From assembly GCF_052857255.1 (NCBI RefSeq), contig NC_135498.1:82794639-82858638 (forward strand): DNA of 64,000 nt, in the 5' to 3' direction. Under the pieces are notes generated by a model. It worked only from the letters and a program-made list of their open reading frames with translations, was not told where the DNA came from and did not search any database. The position numbers and the translations under genes are program-made. Positions 11,601 through 21,041 of this stretch are shown piece after piece. Numbering within the stretch: the first letter of the stretch is position 1; every line of letters starts with the position of its first letter. The DNA is from Amblyomma americanum (Eukaryota > Arthropoda > Arachnida > Ixodida > Ixodidae).

Positions 11601-12180
11601 AATTTCCTAGCCGGATTGGGTGGACAGGGTCCGTGTGGAGGGTGAGGCCCAACGTGGACGCAAGCTCCGCCAGCTTACGCCCGCGTGACTCCTCCTTGCG
11701 ATACCCCCATTGCTGACTGGGAGCGTTAAAGTCGCCCACAATAAGCAGGGGATCGCGGCCCGCTACTCTTAGCGCGCGGCTAAAGAGGTCCGCAAAAGTC
11801 ACTTGCTTTAGTTTGGGAGAGCAGTACACGTTGAGTATATGCAACGGTGGGTCCCTGCGGCGGACTGGTAGGAGGGTCATCATTACATAAGAGTACTCTA
11901 GTGGGAGGTCGAGATCCACTAGATTTGCTGTGTAGTCTTTGTGGACAAGAAGACAAGACGCGGGATCCTGTTGGAACGTCGTGTAATTTGAAATTGTGGC
12001 GCCCAGGCCTGGCTCTTGGAGGGCAACCACGGCTGGTAAGGACTCGAAATTTTCAAGGTAGAGGCGGAAATTGGCCCGCTTAGTGCGGTCCTTAAAGCCT
12101 CTACAGTTCCACTGTGTTATTGAAGTTGACATGGCCGAATTGGAGATGGCGGAATTCTTTTGATTAAGGTGTCTCGCCAT
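8608..12180 (-). pseudogene. I-group LINE ORF2: endonuclease, reverse transcriptase, RNase H
   Basis: The true ATG is at 12180. The N-terminal 280 residues form an APE-type endonuclease (ITQWNCRG, LQEPGLG, VGDFNAPSQQWG, GSDHCLI). The reverse transcriptase follows (LVTFIPKAGKP, NLRPISLTSC, GFRPHRSAQD, DLKGAFDNV, GTPQGAVLSPLLFN, YADDITLW). Next comes RNase H (YVDASG, EEVAIALAAS, TDSRGA, WAPAHQGLAGNEAA) and a C-terminal Cys motif (CPHC...YRMVWAC). An in-frame TAA lies at 11331-11329 between endonuclease and RT. A frameshift near 10395 follows the FDNV motif, and a second one near 9990-10000, in a CT-repeat, restores the frame. The Cys motif has Arg where the related copy at 21503 has His. The protein would nick target DNA and copy the element's RNA. 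It is dead but little decayed. Confidence 0.92.
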
Positions 12181-12184
12181 GATT

Positions 12185-13981
12185 TTAAATTCTTGGGGGG
12201 GAGGAGGAGGGATTGGCTGCCTCAGAGCCAGCTACTTCCGCCATCAAGGGGGTGATGACAGAAGGAGCGGGGCAGTTGTCCTCATTGTCCGAATCAATAA
12301 TCAGACGGGTGAATTTTGAAGGGCGGGATACGTCCCTAATGGGTCCCGTCCGACGGAGCAGGCGGGGGTTGTCCGAGATGTGTTTTGAGACCACCGCGGG
12401 GACGGCAGATTTGACCTTTGTCAAGATCTGGTCCATGGCGGTCTCGATCATATATCGCAATTTAGAGGTTAAGCGCTCCTCCATCGCAGAGATGGCTGTC
12501 ACGAGGGCAGGCGAGATCTCCGCGTCGCTCTCCATTGCGTCCGAGTTCTGCGGGCTCGGTGCGGCGGACGCCAATTTTGATTCTAAATTTTGAATTTTGT
12601 TGAGCAAAAGCTCATTCTGTGCCCGGAGCACGTCTATCTGTTTTTTGTATTCCGCGTCGAGTGCGGAGACGGTTACGGGGGAGGGTGAGGGATGGGAGGA
12701 AGAGGAGGCGATCTCAGCCCAGCTGCTCACCTGTTTGTGGTGTTGAGGCGCTGATGCCCGGGCGTCGGCAGCGCCAATTGTCTTGAGGGCCGGGAAGTGG
12801 CCAGTGTCTCTGCCGCTGGGCGGTGGAGGCGCCGTCTTCTTCCCGGGCGCTGGTTTCACCGACGGTGAAGAAGGTGACGATGTCTTGTGGTCGGTGCCGT
12901 GAGCACCACGCGGCGTTCCGCCACCGGCACCTGGTTTTGAATGACTTGGCTGCTTGCCAGGTCGCTGGTTTTTTGGCACCTCTGGGCGCTTAGCCTTGGG
13001 GCCATGCACCTTGAGCTGCCGGAATTTTCCCGTGCAGTCACGGGAGTTGGTAGCGTGGGCTTGCCCACAGACTGCACAGGACAGACTGCATTCATGCTGC
13101 GCCTTGACTCCGTCGACGGTCGGCGCCGTTTGGCCACACAGGCCGCACTTTTCATTCGGGCAGGGGCAGGTGTCTGCTCGGTGGCCCACAGTGCCGCACC
13201 GCACGCAGGCCGGAATGGTTCTCTTGTACGGACACACAAGGGTCACCTCAGAGTTGTAATGCACATATCGCGGCACCACTTTTCCCACGAAGGTGAGCGA
13301 CGCGACGTCGGATTTGCCAAGCTTGAGGATATCGGCAAGCTCTCCAGCACGCCACTGGATCTTGTTTTGGAGGGACTCACTGGTCTCGTGCTTGGCCACG
13401 GTGATGACGCCGCGGCACACGTCTCCAGTGAGTTTCAACTGGCCGTACATGGAGAGCTGGCCCTTCGGTGATGTTAGTTGAAAATCCCGCAAAAGCTTGT
13501 CCGCGACGTGCGGCTCTCTGGTGCCTGCGACGATCAGGTTTTGCTCCCATGTGGGGAGCAGGCTGAGGGATGCTGCGGCCTTGGCGCCCAGGTAGTCCGC
13601 GAACGCTGCTCCCAGCTCGCCATGTTGGTAGACATCCCTCAGAGTGACGGTCACCCGGGTATTCAGGATGATGACGATGTCTTCTGGATGAAGACGCGGC
13701 AGTGGCTTTGGTTTCCAAGAGGGTCCGGTCTTAGACTGGGCCCCTCCGTGAAGCGCTGCAGCGCGCGCAGCAGCGCTGTGCCGTGTTGAGCGGCCTGCCG
13801 ACGTGGCGTCCGCTTTCTTGGAGGCGGCGTCCCACTTGCGGGAGCGGCGTTCTACTAGTTTGAAGAACCTGGGGTTCTCGATGGGCGCAGAATCCGGACT
13901 CTCAGGCGTTGGAGCTGAAGGAACCTCGGACCAGGCCATGGCGTCCGAGTCGTAGCCGCGTTGTACTTTTTGGGCAGCCAT
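12185..13981 (-). CDS. I-group LINE ORF1 (Gag-like nucleic-acid-binding protein)
   Basis: An uninterrupted frame of 598 codons from the ATG at 13981; a GTG 27 nt upstream extends the frame but is an unlikely start. The N-terminal third is Ser/Ala/Lys-rich. Around residues 255-320 lie the zinc knuckles CVRCGTVGHRADTC (CX2CX4HX4C), CGLCGQ and CAVCGQAHATNSRDC. A Pro/Lys/Ser-rich linker follows, then near residue 450 a coiled-coil stretch (LRAQNELLLNKIQNLESKLA), then an acidic tail. Such proteins coat the element RNA into RNPs. The stop at 12185 is 4 nt before the ORF2 start, an arrangement suited to reinitiation. It is the longest intact frame in the window. Confidence 0.92.
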   Translation of the reverse strand: MAAQKVQRGYDSDAMAWSEVPSAPTPESPDSAPIENPRFFKLVERRSRKWDAASKKADATSAGRSTRHSAAARAAALHGGAQSKTGPSWKPKPLPRLHPEDIVIILNTRVTVTLRDVYQHGELGAAFADYLGAKAAASLSLLPTWEQNLIVAGTREPHVADKLLRDFQLTSPKGQLSMYGQLKLTGDVCRGVITVAKHETSESLQNKIQWRAGELADILKLGKSDVASLTFVGKVVPRYVHYNSEVTLVCPYKRTIPACVRCGTVGHRADTCPCPNEKCGLCGQTAPTVDGVKAQHECSLSCAVCGQAHATNSRDCTGKFRQLKVHGPKAKRPEVPKNQRPGKQPSHSKPGAGGGTPRGAHGTDHKTSSPSSPSVKPAPGKKTAPPPPSGRDTGHFPALKTIGAADARASAPQHHKQVSSWAEIASSSSHPSPSPVTVSALDAEYKKQIDVLRAQNELLLNKIQNLESKLASAAPSPQNSDAMESDAEISPALVTAISAMEERLTSKLRYMIETAMDQILTKVKSAVPAVVSKHISDNPRLLRRTGPIRDVSRPSKFTRLIIDSDNEDNCPAPSVITPLMAEVAGSEAANPSSSPPRI

Positions 13982-14245
13982 CTTGACACGGGTGGGCGAC
14001 TCACTCACGGCCGAGCGTCGGCGTAGGCGTTAGGCCTAGCGCCGTCGCCACGAAACGCAAGTGAGGATCGGCCCTAAAATGCGTAAATGTTGCCCCACCT
14101 GTGTGTGAGTGGTGTCCACAGGTAGCTGTCGACTTCGCGAACACAGACGCGGCTGTGTTGATGGGGTTCCGGCCGAGGAACCGTGGCTCCAGCCAAAAGT
14201 TGGTGGAGACGATGCGCTGTATGTCCACTCGCTTCGCGCGCTCAC

Positions 14246-15110
14246 AGCGCCCGTGTCTCAAGTCTCCTGCGGAGCCCCGGACGAGTCTGTCTCTCGTGCG
14301 ATGTTCGCGCTTCTCCGGCTCCTTTGGCCGCCTCCTCCGCCTCGACTGCGTACACACTCAGCCCCACCGACCGTTCCTTCGTTCCAAGTCCCGCAGCCGA
14401 AGCGTACGTGAGCACACAGTCAGCCTCCTCATGTCCGTAGCGCCTGCATTTTGAACATCGGGACACCTTTCATTCGCGGCGGACGTGTCCCGTGCCCTGA
14501 CAGCGTAAGCACTGCATCGCCCACCCAGTCACCACGACAAGGGCTAATTCTCTGTCGACTCGCAGCTGGTGCGGTAAATAATCTACCTTAATGATGGGCT
14601 TCAATTTCTGGAGCACGGTCCTCTTGGTGGACCCATTCTCCTTGACGCCTTGAACTCGCCACCTCTCCCGGGTCACCTCGGTCACATTCCCAAAAGCAGC
14701 AAAGGCCGTCCGAATGTCATCATCTGCCACGCCGTGCAACATCCAGTGAAGTCGCAGCTTCACCTGTTGGTCTTCGGGATCGATGACGAGGCAGCGGCGG
14801 CTCTTAACGTCCTGTTCCTTGAAGGCCGCCAGCTTCTTCGTTGATACTGTGCCGGTTAATGTGACATCCCAAACATGGTTGATCTGTTACGCCCCCAACG
14901 CCAAAACTTCGGGGATCGCACTAGCGTTGGAAACGGCGTCGTGGAAATCCTCGACTCTGTATGGCCTAACTCGCACATCGCCGTGCAAAAAAAGCGTGTT
15001 CAAAACAACGCACCCGGTGGGCGCGCCCGCTGTCTTCGGTGTTCTCAAGCCTGTTTCCGTGGCTGGAATGGGCCGAGATCGCAGCTCCGCTGGAGCACAT
15101 AATTCTGTGA
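14246..15110 (-). pseudogene. Tx1/L1-like LINE ORF1, copy 1
   Basis: The frame reads through an RRM-like region (KLRLHWMLHGVADDDIRTAF, VTEVTRERW, VDYLPHQLRV) into two zinc knuckles, CLRCQGTGHVRREC and CSKCRRYGHEEADC, followed by LTYASAAG. The clear open part is 14763-14470, then 14466-14242. A T-run near 14990 appears to shift the frame between the start region and the HGD motif. The homologous ORF1 of copy 2 (20700-19470) shares HGDLRERPF-like, LHWLLHG and TYARITG motifs. ORF1 proteins of this clade bind the element RNA. Truncated at its C-terminus. Confidence 0.75.
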
Positions 15111-15121
15111 ACGTTAACGCA

Positions 15122-15165
15122 GGTGGCCGGAAGTAGAATGGATCGCTCGGCCATCCTGACAGGAC
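15122..15165 (-). repeat. Truncated tRNA-Leu start fused to LINE leader, copy 1
   Basis: On the minus strand GTCAGGATGGCCGAGCG (tRNA-Leu 5' end and A-box) runs straight into ATTCTACTTCCGG. The same fusion occurs in copy 2 at 20860-20887 (ATTCTACTCCCGG), so the junction is inherited by the family and not a local event. Confidence 0.7.
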
Positions 15166-15229
15166 ACGGGTGCATAAAAATCGGCGCAGAGTAAAACCTT
15201 CCTTTTTCGACTTGACATTGCAAATTTTT

Positions 15230-15459
15230 TTCTTTTTTGGAAAGGAAATGGCGCAGTGTCTAACATATCGGCGACACCTGAACCGCGCCGTAAAGGAAGG
15301 GACAAAGGAGGGAGTGAAAGCAGAAAGGAAGAAAGAGGTGCCGTAGTAGAGGTCTCCGGGATAATTTCTACAACCTGGGTATATTTAACCTGTACTGACA
15401 TCGCACAGCGTTTTGCCTCCATTGAAACGCGGCCGCCGCGGTCGGGTTCGAACCCAGGT
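15230..15459 (-). mobile_element. Ruka SINE in the 5' UTR of Tx1-like LINE copy 1
   Basis: Minus-orientation Ruka with B-box-like GGTTCGAACCC at its head and the 3' end near 15230. It interrupts the spacer between tRNA-Leu-like units. Copy 2 lacks it at the corresponding site. Confidence 0.8.
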
Positions 15460-15540
15460 TGGTCTTGTCTCTATAAAAAGAAGAGAAAAAGAAATTTTTC
15501 CTAGTGTTGTGTGCATAAAAAGAACACCAAAACAGTTATG

Positions 15541-15622
15541 TCTGAAGTGGGATACGAACCCACGCCCGGAAGACCGGACTGCGACCTGAACACAGCGCCT
15601 TCGCCCTCTCGGCCATCCTGAC
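15541..15622 (-). pseudogene. tRNA-Leu(CAG)-like sequence
   Basis: On the minus strand this begins GTCAGGATGGCCGAG and has a leucine-type long variable arm (CCGGTCTTCCGG), an anticodon loop TTCAGGT (CAG) and a T-arm GGGTTCGTATCCC. The anticodon stem (GCTGTG/CGCAG) and acceptor stem each have a mismatch, so a functional tRNA is unlikely. It sits in the LINE 5' UTR as an internal Pol III promoter-like unit. Confidence 0.7.
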
Positions 15623-15693
15623 AGAACTCGGGTGCACAGAAATCGGTGCGGTGCAAATATTGCTTCGTACTGCTGTATGGTTAAAAAAAAGTG

Positions 15694-15772
15694 ATGTCAG
15701 TATAGGGGTTCGAACCCGCCCCCGGAAGCCCGGACTGCGACCTGAACGCAGCATCTTGGACCGCTAGGCCAG
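15694..15772 (-). pseudogene. tRNA-Leu(CAG)-like sequence, 5' truncated
   Basis: On the minus strand it starts at CTGGCCTAGCGGTCC, keeps the TTCAGGT anticodon loop with an intact CTGCG/CGCAG stem, and has a perfect B-box GGTTCGAACC. The acceptor 5' strand is missing. A T8 run lies 4-12 nt past its 3' end, resembling a Pol III terminator. It is the first unit of LINE copy 1 and touches the A-rich 3' end of LINE copy 2. Confidence 0.7.
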
Positions 15773-15845
15773 TTTTTTTCTTACTTGTCTGTTTAAACAA
15801 CGATAACGGCTAACAAACCGCTAAAACACGTTAACCTGCCTGCGG

Positions 15846-18800
15846 TCAACGTGGTTGCTTAAAACTTTTTGAGGAATACAAGCTCATCCAACACGCAATT
15901 AAAGCCAGTCGGGTGGGTCCGGTTGGGCACGGTAACATTCCCGCATATTGCACAGCACTTTCAATGAAATTTTCTCTTACAGGCCGAATGTTCACGTCGG
16001 CATTTCTCACTGACATCCTGGTTTTCCAAATGCCGTGGAGGCCCAGTTGCATGATGAGATCGTAAGGGACATCTCCGTCATCTTCTACCGCGAAGAACCG
16101 GATTCCATACGGCGTGATTGGCAGGTCTTCCTTTATTTTTCTTTGTAGAATGTCCCAATGTAATACTGGGTCCCAACATTCTATAAACACATGCTCAATT
16201 GTCTCAGGCTTTCTTGCAGAGCAAACAGTTGACCGTTCATGGCACAAAAATCCCCTTTTGATCCAGCCAGGTTCTCATTGTCAGAGTGTTAGTATGGAGT
16301 TTAAAAAGAAAGCTTTTCACGTTAGGATTTACTGGCATATGTTTCACCCTTTTCAGAACATCCTGCCCTGGGCCTCCGCAGCCTAGCTGTCGATACATTG
16401 GTGTAGGCAGCATCACATCGAACAAATCTTTACACAGCCTCTTTCTTGCTACAGAAAGTAAATAATCAAAAAACGCACTTTCAGCATGTTAAAAGCCGTG
16501 ACAACTTCGCGCCAAAATCCTCTTACAGATGTTCTTTTATCAGAACAGGATACCAAATACTCAGGCAAAGCATTGCGCAGGCGCCCTTGCACAAAAGTAC
16601 GCAAAAAGGGATCATTCTGGTCACGCAGAAAAATAAAACACGACACGATCTGTCTGATAAATAAATACGCAAGGCCCACTCCCACTTTTCGAGCCGAAAT
16701 AAACTGATTAGTCCGGCTCGTACGTTCCCATGTGCTTCCCCACACGAAAACAGCAAGGATTCTGTGTATTTTTTCTATGGTTACACGCGGCATGAACAAT
16801 ACCTGCAAGACATACCAAATTTTTGCAACTAGGAAAAGGTCGCATACAGTTGCTCGTGTAAACAGGGATAGGTCCCGGCCGGTCCATGCTTGCGTTTTCC
16901 TTCCGAGATTCTCTATTTCCTTATTCCAGTATTGCTCAGTGTCATTGTGTTGGTCAAGTGGTACACACTAGTACTTTGAGGGCAGCGCTGTCCATCGCAC
17001 GTTGGCAAACACTTCAGGTTTTTGATCCCATTCCCTGTGGCAGAATCCAGATGGTTTCTTCCGGTTAACACGGCAGCCCGTTTTAGCGCAAAAATCAGCC
17101 ACCACTTCAAGAGATTCTTCAATGCTTTCTTTGTCTTTACAAAAATAGCAACGTCATCTGCGAATGCAAGCATTTTTGCCTCCGTTGCTTCGAGTGCATG
17201 CCGCGCATCCTTTCCTTCTTTATCATGCTCAAGCACAACGGCTCTAGGTATAAAGCAAAAAGCAACGGGGATAAAGGACAGCTCTGCCTCAAAGACGATT
17301 TCACTGGCTCTCTTTCGTTGAGCTTCTTATTTACAAGAATTCGCACTGCACGATTAAAGTACATCATTTTGACACCCCCTGTAATAAAGCTTCTTATATT
17401 CACAAATTCTAGGAGATTAAAAAGCACTTCAAAAGCTCGATCAAACGTTTTTGCTACATCGAGCTGCAACATCGCAACTCGTCCATCAAAAGTATCGTAA
17501 CAATCCAAAACACTCCTCGCCACATCTAAATTGGTGGTAATACTTCGTCCTTGCATTCCGCATGTTTGGTGTGGGCCTACTAGGTCTTTAATAACGTTTT
17601 GTGTCCTCCGCGCTAAAACTTTCTTAAGGATTTTGTAATCCACGTTGGTGAGGCTTAACGGCCTATAAGACCCCACCAACAGCAGCCTCGCTGAATCCTC
17701 ATACTTCGGAATCAATACAACGTGGGCAGCTTTGAAAGACGGCGGCACTTCTTTTATTTCATAGGCTTCTTCGATGACTGCATGCAAGACCTGGCGTAGT
17801 TAATATTTAAAAGCTTTATAAAAAGCTGCACCTAGTCCGTCGGACCAAGGGGACTTCCCGGCATCTAACTGGTCAATTGCGTTCTCTATTTCTGTAATAC
17901 TGATTCGAGCTTCAAGTCTTTCCTTCTCACTTTCATCTAATTTAGGAATTAATCGCAAAAAGTCCCGTTCAAACCTGCCCTTCTTCACTTCCTCCTGTCT
18001 TAGCAAAGCCTGATATTGCTCAACAAAGGCGCGATGTATCTGCTCTGGGTCAGTGGTTTATTCATTTCTGTACATTATATTTTGAATTTCATTTCTCGAA
18101 TCATAGCTCTTTTCATCGCTCAGTGACCGCTTAGTGGGCGCCTTATCCATCCATAATCGCTCAGTGCATGCCCGCACAACGGTCCGTCGGTACTGATCTT
18201 CATCAGCCTAATCGAGTTTCCTTTTAACTTCCTTAGTCTGCTTCACGCAGAAACCAGGCTGCGCAGATTCTATGTACAGCAATAGACTGGCTCTGCAATT
18301 CCTTTCTTTGTTTTTTTTCGTGTTTTAGCATACTTGCTCTCTCAGTAGCTTTCATTTTTATGTCGGTTTTGAACCCTTCCCACCTTTCCAACCAGCTTTC
18401 CGCCCCCGACACAGCCAATGACTTCAGTAAATTCTTTACCTCACTCACGAAGCTTTTATGGTCCACAAGTTTGGCATTGAATTTAGATAAATCCCAATTA
18501 AATATCACCTCCCTCAAGTTTGATCCTTAGGTGAAGGCAACGATGCAGTGGTCAGAGAAGGATACTGGAATGACTTCGTAGTTTGCGCACAGAGGCGCCA
18601 GATGCACCGATATATAAATGCGATCAAGCCTGGCATGGCTTTCACCCTGGAAATGTGTAAACTGTGCCTGACAGCCGGGTGATGATATGCAGCCAACATC
18701 TATTAAGTCATACTCCTCGACAAGCTCATTCAGCACCAGCACACTTTGATCCCTTACAGGATGGACTTAAACTTGATCCTCTGGCCTGCAAACACAGTTA

Positions 18801-19200
18801 AAATCTCCCATAAATATACCATGCCTGTCTGTTTTCAAATACTGCTCAAGACTTTAAAAAAATTCTGCAGTTAGGTTCTTTGTTAGGCGCATAAATCAGA
18901 GAAGGAAAAGTACAGGATAACAAAGCGGCCACTTTCGCAAACAATGACTTGTTCCTCTAAAATTGCAACACTTACGTACAAAGAGCGCGCATCCCATCGA
19001 GGTTCCAACTGCATGAGATATACAGATTTTGAAATGAGTTCTCACAGACTGCACCATGCGGTCCGTTTGGTCCTTGCTGCTGCAACCTTTGTATCCTGGA
19101 CCGCAACGATGTCCAGCTCTTTTCCGATAAATATCTGACTACTGGCACTGCCTTCGCCTACTTGCTAAGCCCCGGCCATTCAATGTCGCTGTACATGAAG
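15846..19200 (-). pseudogene. Tx1/L1-like LINE ORF2 (endonuclease and reverse transcriptase)
   Basis: Pieces in order on the minus strand: endonuclease fragments LDIVAVQDTKV (about 19110), MGDFNCVC (about 18800), ARLDRIYIS and FSDHC (about 18600-18545). A linker helix region (18517-18233) and the RT N-terminus LDAGKSPWSDGLGAAFYKAF (about 17880) follow. RT core motifs are LIPKYEDSARLL, YRPLSLTNVDYKILKKVLA, GPHQTCGMQGRS, LDVAKTFDRAF, SCPLSPLLFALYLEPLC and FADDVAIF (about 17160). The C-terminal region is 16808-15846 with ETIEHVFIEC. Several in-frame stops and at least six frame changes are present, and the QG before CPLSP is replaced by QS. It would nick and reverse-transcribe at the target if intact. 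Confidence 0.88.
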
Positions 19201-19469
19201 GAGTTTTTTAAAGTTTGCTGCGATATTTACGCTAGGACACAAGTGCCGCATGGGGCTTACCTCTACAGTATGAGATAGGACGCTGGCGTTGATTACCGTG
19301 GCACTCAACTTTTCCGCCCCAGCAGCAGGATAGTAGTTCCTGTCGTTGTTTTGGCCCTTGATACACCTCCATGATGCACGCTAATTGCAGTTTTGTGGGC
19401 AGGAACAAGACTGGCCCACGCTGCTATGAGGGCTCCGTGCCACCCGCTCCGCGGTGGTCGGCGGCATGT

Positions 19470-20700
19470 TCAGCTTGGGCTATAAGCTCGACCGCTGAGT
19501 TGCGGCTGTCTTGCGAGGCGGTTCCTCGTCGGCGTTGTCGCCCGCGATGGCTGTTTGCGCGCACATTCTTTTTGCTGGCGCTCCACTCGTGGCATCCACG
19601 GCTTGCTCAATATCCCACCAGCCATCGTAGACACTTCTTCCAACTCCTTGCCAGAGGCCCATTTCGTAGTCCCCGCCCCCGAGGGGGTGGTACTGAGTTG
19701 ATCTTGCTGGTCGCCTTTGCTGACTGCGCCTTGGGGGTCCTTGGCGGCTTCAGCTTTGACGTCCAGGGGAGACTGTACAGGGACATTGTCAGCACCTCTG
19801 AAATCCTCTTCAGCGTCTGCAACGTTCGTAACGAGCTCTGTTACATCGTTCTTTCTTGGCTGACCGGTGATTCTTGCGTAGGTTTTAACGCAGTCCATGT
19901 ACAGTACTCACGGATTGAAATAGGACATTCGGAGCGTTAGCCTTGCAGTGCCACGCAGGCATGTGGTAAACCACAGGCCGGCTCATTGGCTACTGGAAGG
20001 AACAATTCTGCTTTGTAGATGTTCTCCCTCTCGCGCCATACCACAATGCACCACCTTGGTTCCATGAGCGTCTACGGGCGGCGCTCCATGAAGCGACGGC
20101 CACGCGCTCCGAATGTCCTATTTCAATCCGTGAGTACTGTAGTTGTGGTCAAAGCGCCAGCATCGGGACCGCGCGGGACTTTGCAATCACGACATATATA
20201 CCCCGTAGTCTTGGAGCGTAAACACAATGGTGTCCGGTTCGGTACCCCAACTAAAGCCAGCTCCCCGCCCACACGCACCTGATGAGGCAGATCTTCCACA
20301 CTGACACCGGCCTTCAACTTCAGGGCGACCAGGCGCGTCGTCGGTGACCTGTCGGCAATGCCGTAGACACACCACTTCTCCCTGGTCACTTCAGTCACCT
20401 TGCCATAAACTGCCAGCGCAGCCGGCGCATCATCGTCGCCGACACCGTGAAGGAGCCAGTGAAGCTTGAGCCTGACATCTTGGCGGTTCGGGTTTAAAAC
20501 CAGACACCGACGCTCTTTGACCACCACGTCGACTTTTGGCGAGCATGCTCTTCACTGCTTCCGGTCTTGAAAGTTACCGCCCACACATGGTTCATTCGGT
20601 ACATCCCCAGGGCGATAACATCTGGGAGTGCTCCCTGATTAGCAAGGGCGTCCCTAAAATCTTCAGCGCTGAAAGGCCGCTCTCTCAAATCGCCATGCAA
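19470..20700 (-). pseudogene. Tx1/L1-like LINE ORF1, copy 2
   Basis: The N-terminal region HGDLRERPFSAEDFRDAL and MYRMNHVWAVTFKT (20700-20560) leads by a frameshift into RRCLVLNPNRQDVRLKLHWL and VTEVTREKW (20527-20380). Then a first knuckle remnant (LCLRSKTTGYICRDC) loses consensus residues. At the second knuckle the frame is interrupted by the MITE at 19902-20139. Beyond the MITE it resumes as CVKTYARITG and NDVTELVTN, then a Pro/Ser/Lys-rich tail to 19470. It parallels copy 1. Start uncertain because no in-frame ATG is seen near the HGD motif. Confidence 0.78.
19902..20139. mobile_element. 238-bp MITE with perfect 35-bp TIRs and TA duplication
   Basis: Positions 19902-19936 and 20105-20139 are perfect inverted copies starting CAGTACTCACGGATTG. 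TA dinucleotides at 19900-19901 and 20140-20141 are the target duplication. Removing the insert rejoins the LINE ORF1 zinc-knuckle region. CAGT ends and TA targets are characteristic of Tc1/mariner-mobilised elements. No ORF inside. The identical arms suggest a recent insertion, compared with the decayed host LINE. Confidence 0.9.
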
Positions 20701-20859
20701 AAAAAACGGTGATCAAAACAATCTGACCTCATGGCAGTCGCGGCATTATCACTTGGTAATCCTTATCAGCAGTGTCCAAAAACCTGCTACCGCGGCCCGT
20801 CTGGGCTGCTGAACCCGCTCCGACGGAGCCCATCGAGACACGTCCGTTCGCTTCTGCGT

Positions 20860-20890
20860 CCGGGAGTAGAATCCCGGCCATCTTGACAGA
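20860..20890 (-). repeat. Truncated tRNA-Leu start fused to LINE leader, copy 2
   Basis: The minus strand reads GTCAAGATGGCCGGG followed by ATTCTACTCCCGG, the same junction as in copy 1 at 15122-15165. Confidence 0.65.
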
Positions 20891-20964
20891 ACACGGTTGC
20901 ACTGAAATCGGTGGAGAGTAAAATCTTCCTTTTGGTCTTGTGCGCATAAAAAGAAAAAAAAGTG

Positions 20965-21041
20965 ATCTCAGAAGTGGAATTCGAACCCACGCCCGGAAGA
21001 CCGGACTGAGACCTGAATGCAGTGCCTTGGACCGCTCGGCC
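20965..21041 (-). pseudogene. tRNA-Leu-like sequence, 5' truncated
   Basis: On the minus strand it begins GGCCGAGCGGTCC, has the long leucine-type arm and loop TTCAGGT, and a B-box GGGTTCGAATTCC. T8 follows a few bases after its 3' end. The cassette is flanked by inverted A/T tracts: 'gcataaaaagaaaaaaaa' on the left and 'tttttttctttatgc' on the right. Confidence 0.7.

Larger units (their letters stand above)
8508..14245 (-). mobile_element. Near full-length I-group LINE
   Basis: A 5.7-kb non-LTR retrotransposon on the minus strand: 5' UTR (about 14245-13982), ORF1 (Gag-like, 13981-12185), then ORF2 4 nt later with APE endonuclease, reverse transcriptase and RNase H (12180-8608). The 3' UTR has an AATAAA at 8536-8531 and ends in a (CAC)n tail (8524-8508 on the plus strand as GGT repeats). 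The RNase H domain and the two CCHC-bearing ORFs place it in the I superfamily (I/R1/LOA-like). ORF1 is intact; ORF2 has one stop and two frameshifts, so the copy is recent but inactive. Its 5' end abuts the ORF1 of a Tx1-like LINE. Confidence 0.9.
14246..15772 (-). mobile_element. 5' part of a Tx1/L1-like LINE (copy 1)
   Basis: On the minus strand: tRNA-Leu-like sequences in the 5' UTR (15772-15541), a spacer holding a Ruka SINE, a truncated third tRNA-Leu start (about 15160-15137), then ORF1 to about 14246, where the I-group LINE begins. No endonuclease or RT of this copy is found on the other side of the I-group LINE, so the 3' part is missing. Its 5' end directly follows the 3' end of copy 2. 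Confidence 0.75.
15773..21041 (-). mobile_element. Near-complete, decayed Tx1/L1-like LINE (copy 2)
   Basis: On the minus strand: tRNA-Leu-like 5' unit (21041-20965), spacer, truncated tRNA-Leu start (20887-20873), ORF1 (about 20700-19470, split by a MITE), endonuclease (about 19130-18520), RT (18100-16900) and C-terminal region (to 15846). A short 3' UTR ends in GTAAGAAAAAAA at 15773. It abuts the tRNA-Leu start of copy 1, giving a head-to-tail pair. Many stops and frame changes show it is old. Confidence 0.8.

Noticed and set aside
12941..13471. 176-codon plus-strand frame opposite the LINE ORF1
   Set aside because: It lies antisense to an intact, motif-bearing ORF1 and has no domain of its own; a shadow frame caused by GC-rich codon use.
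15541..15772. Functional tRNA-Leu genes
   Set aside because: Stem mismatches, a truncated 5' end and repeated association with LINE leaders point to tRNA-derived repeat units instead of working tRNAs.
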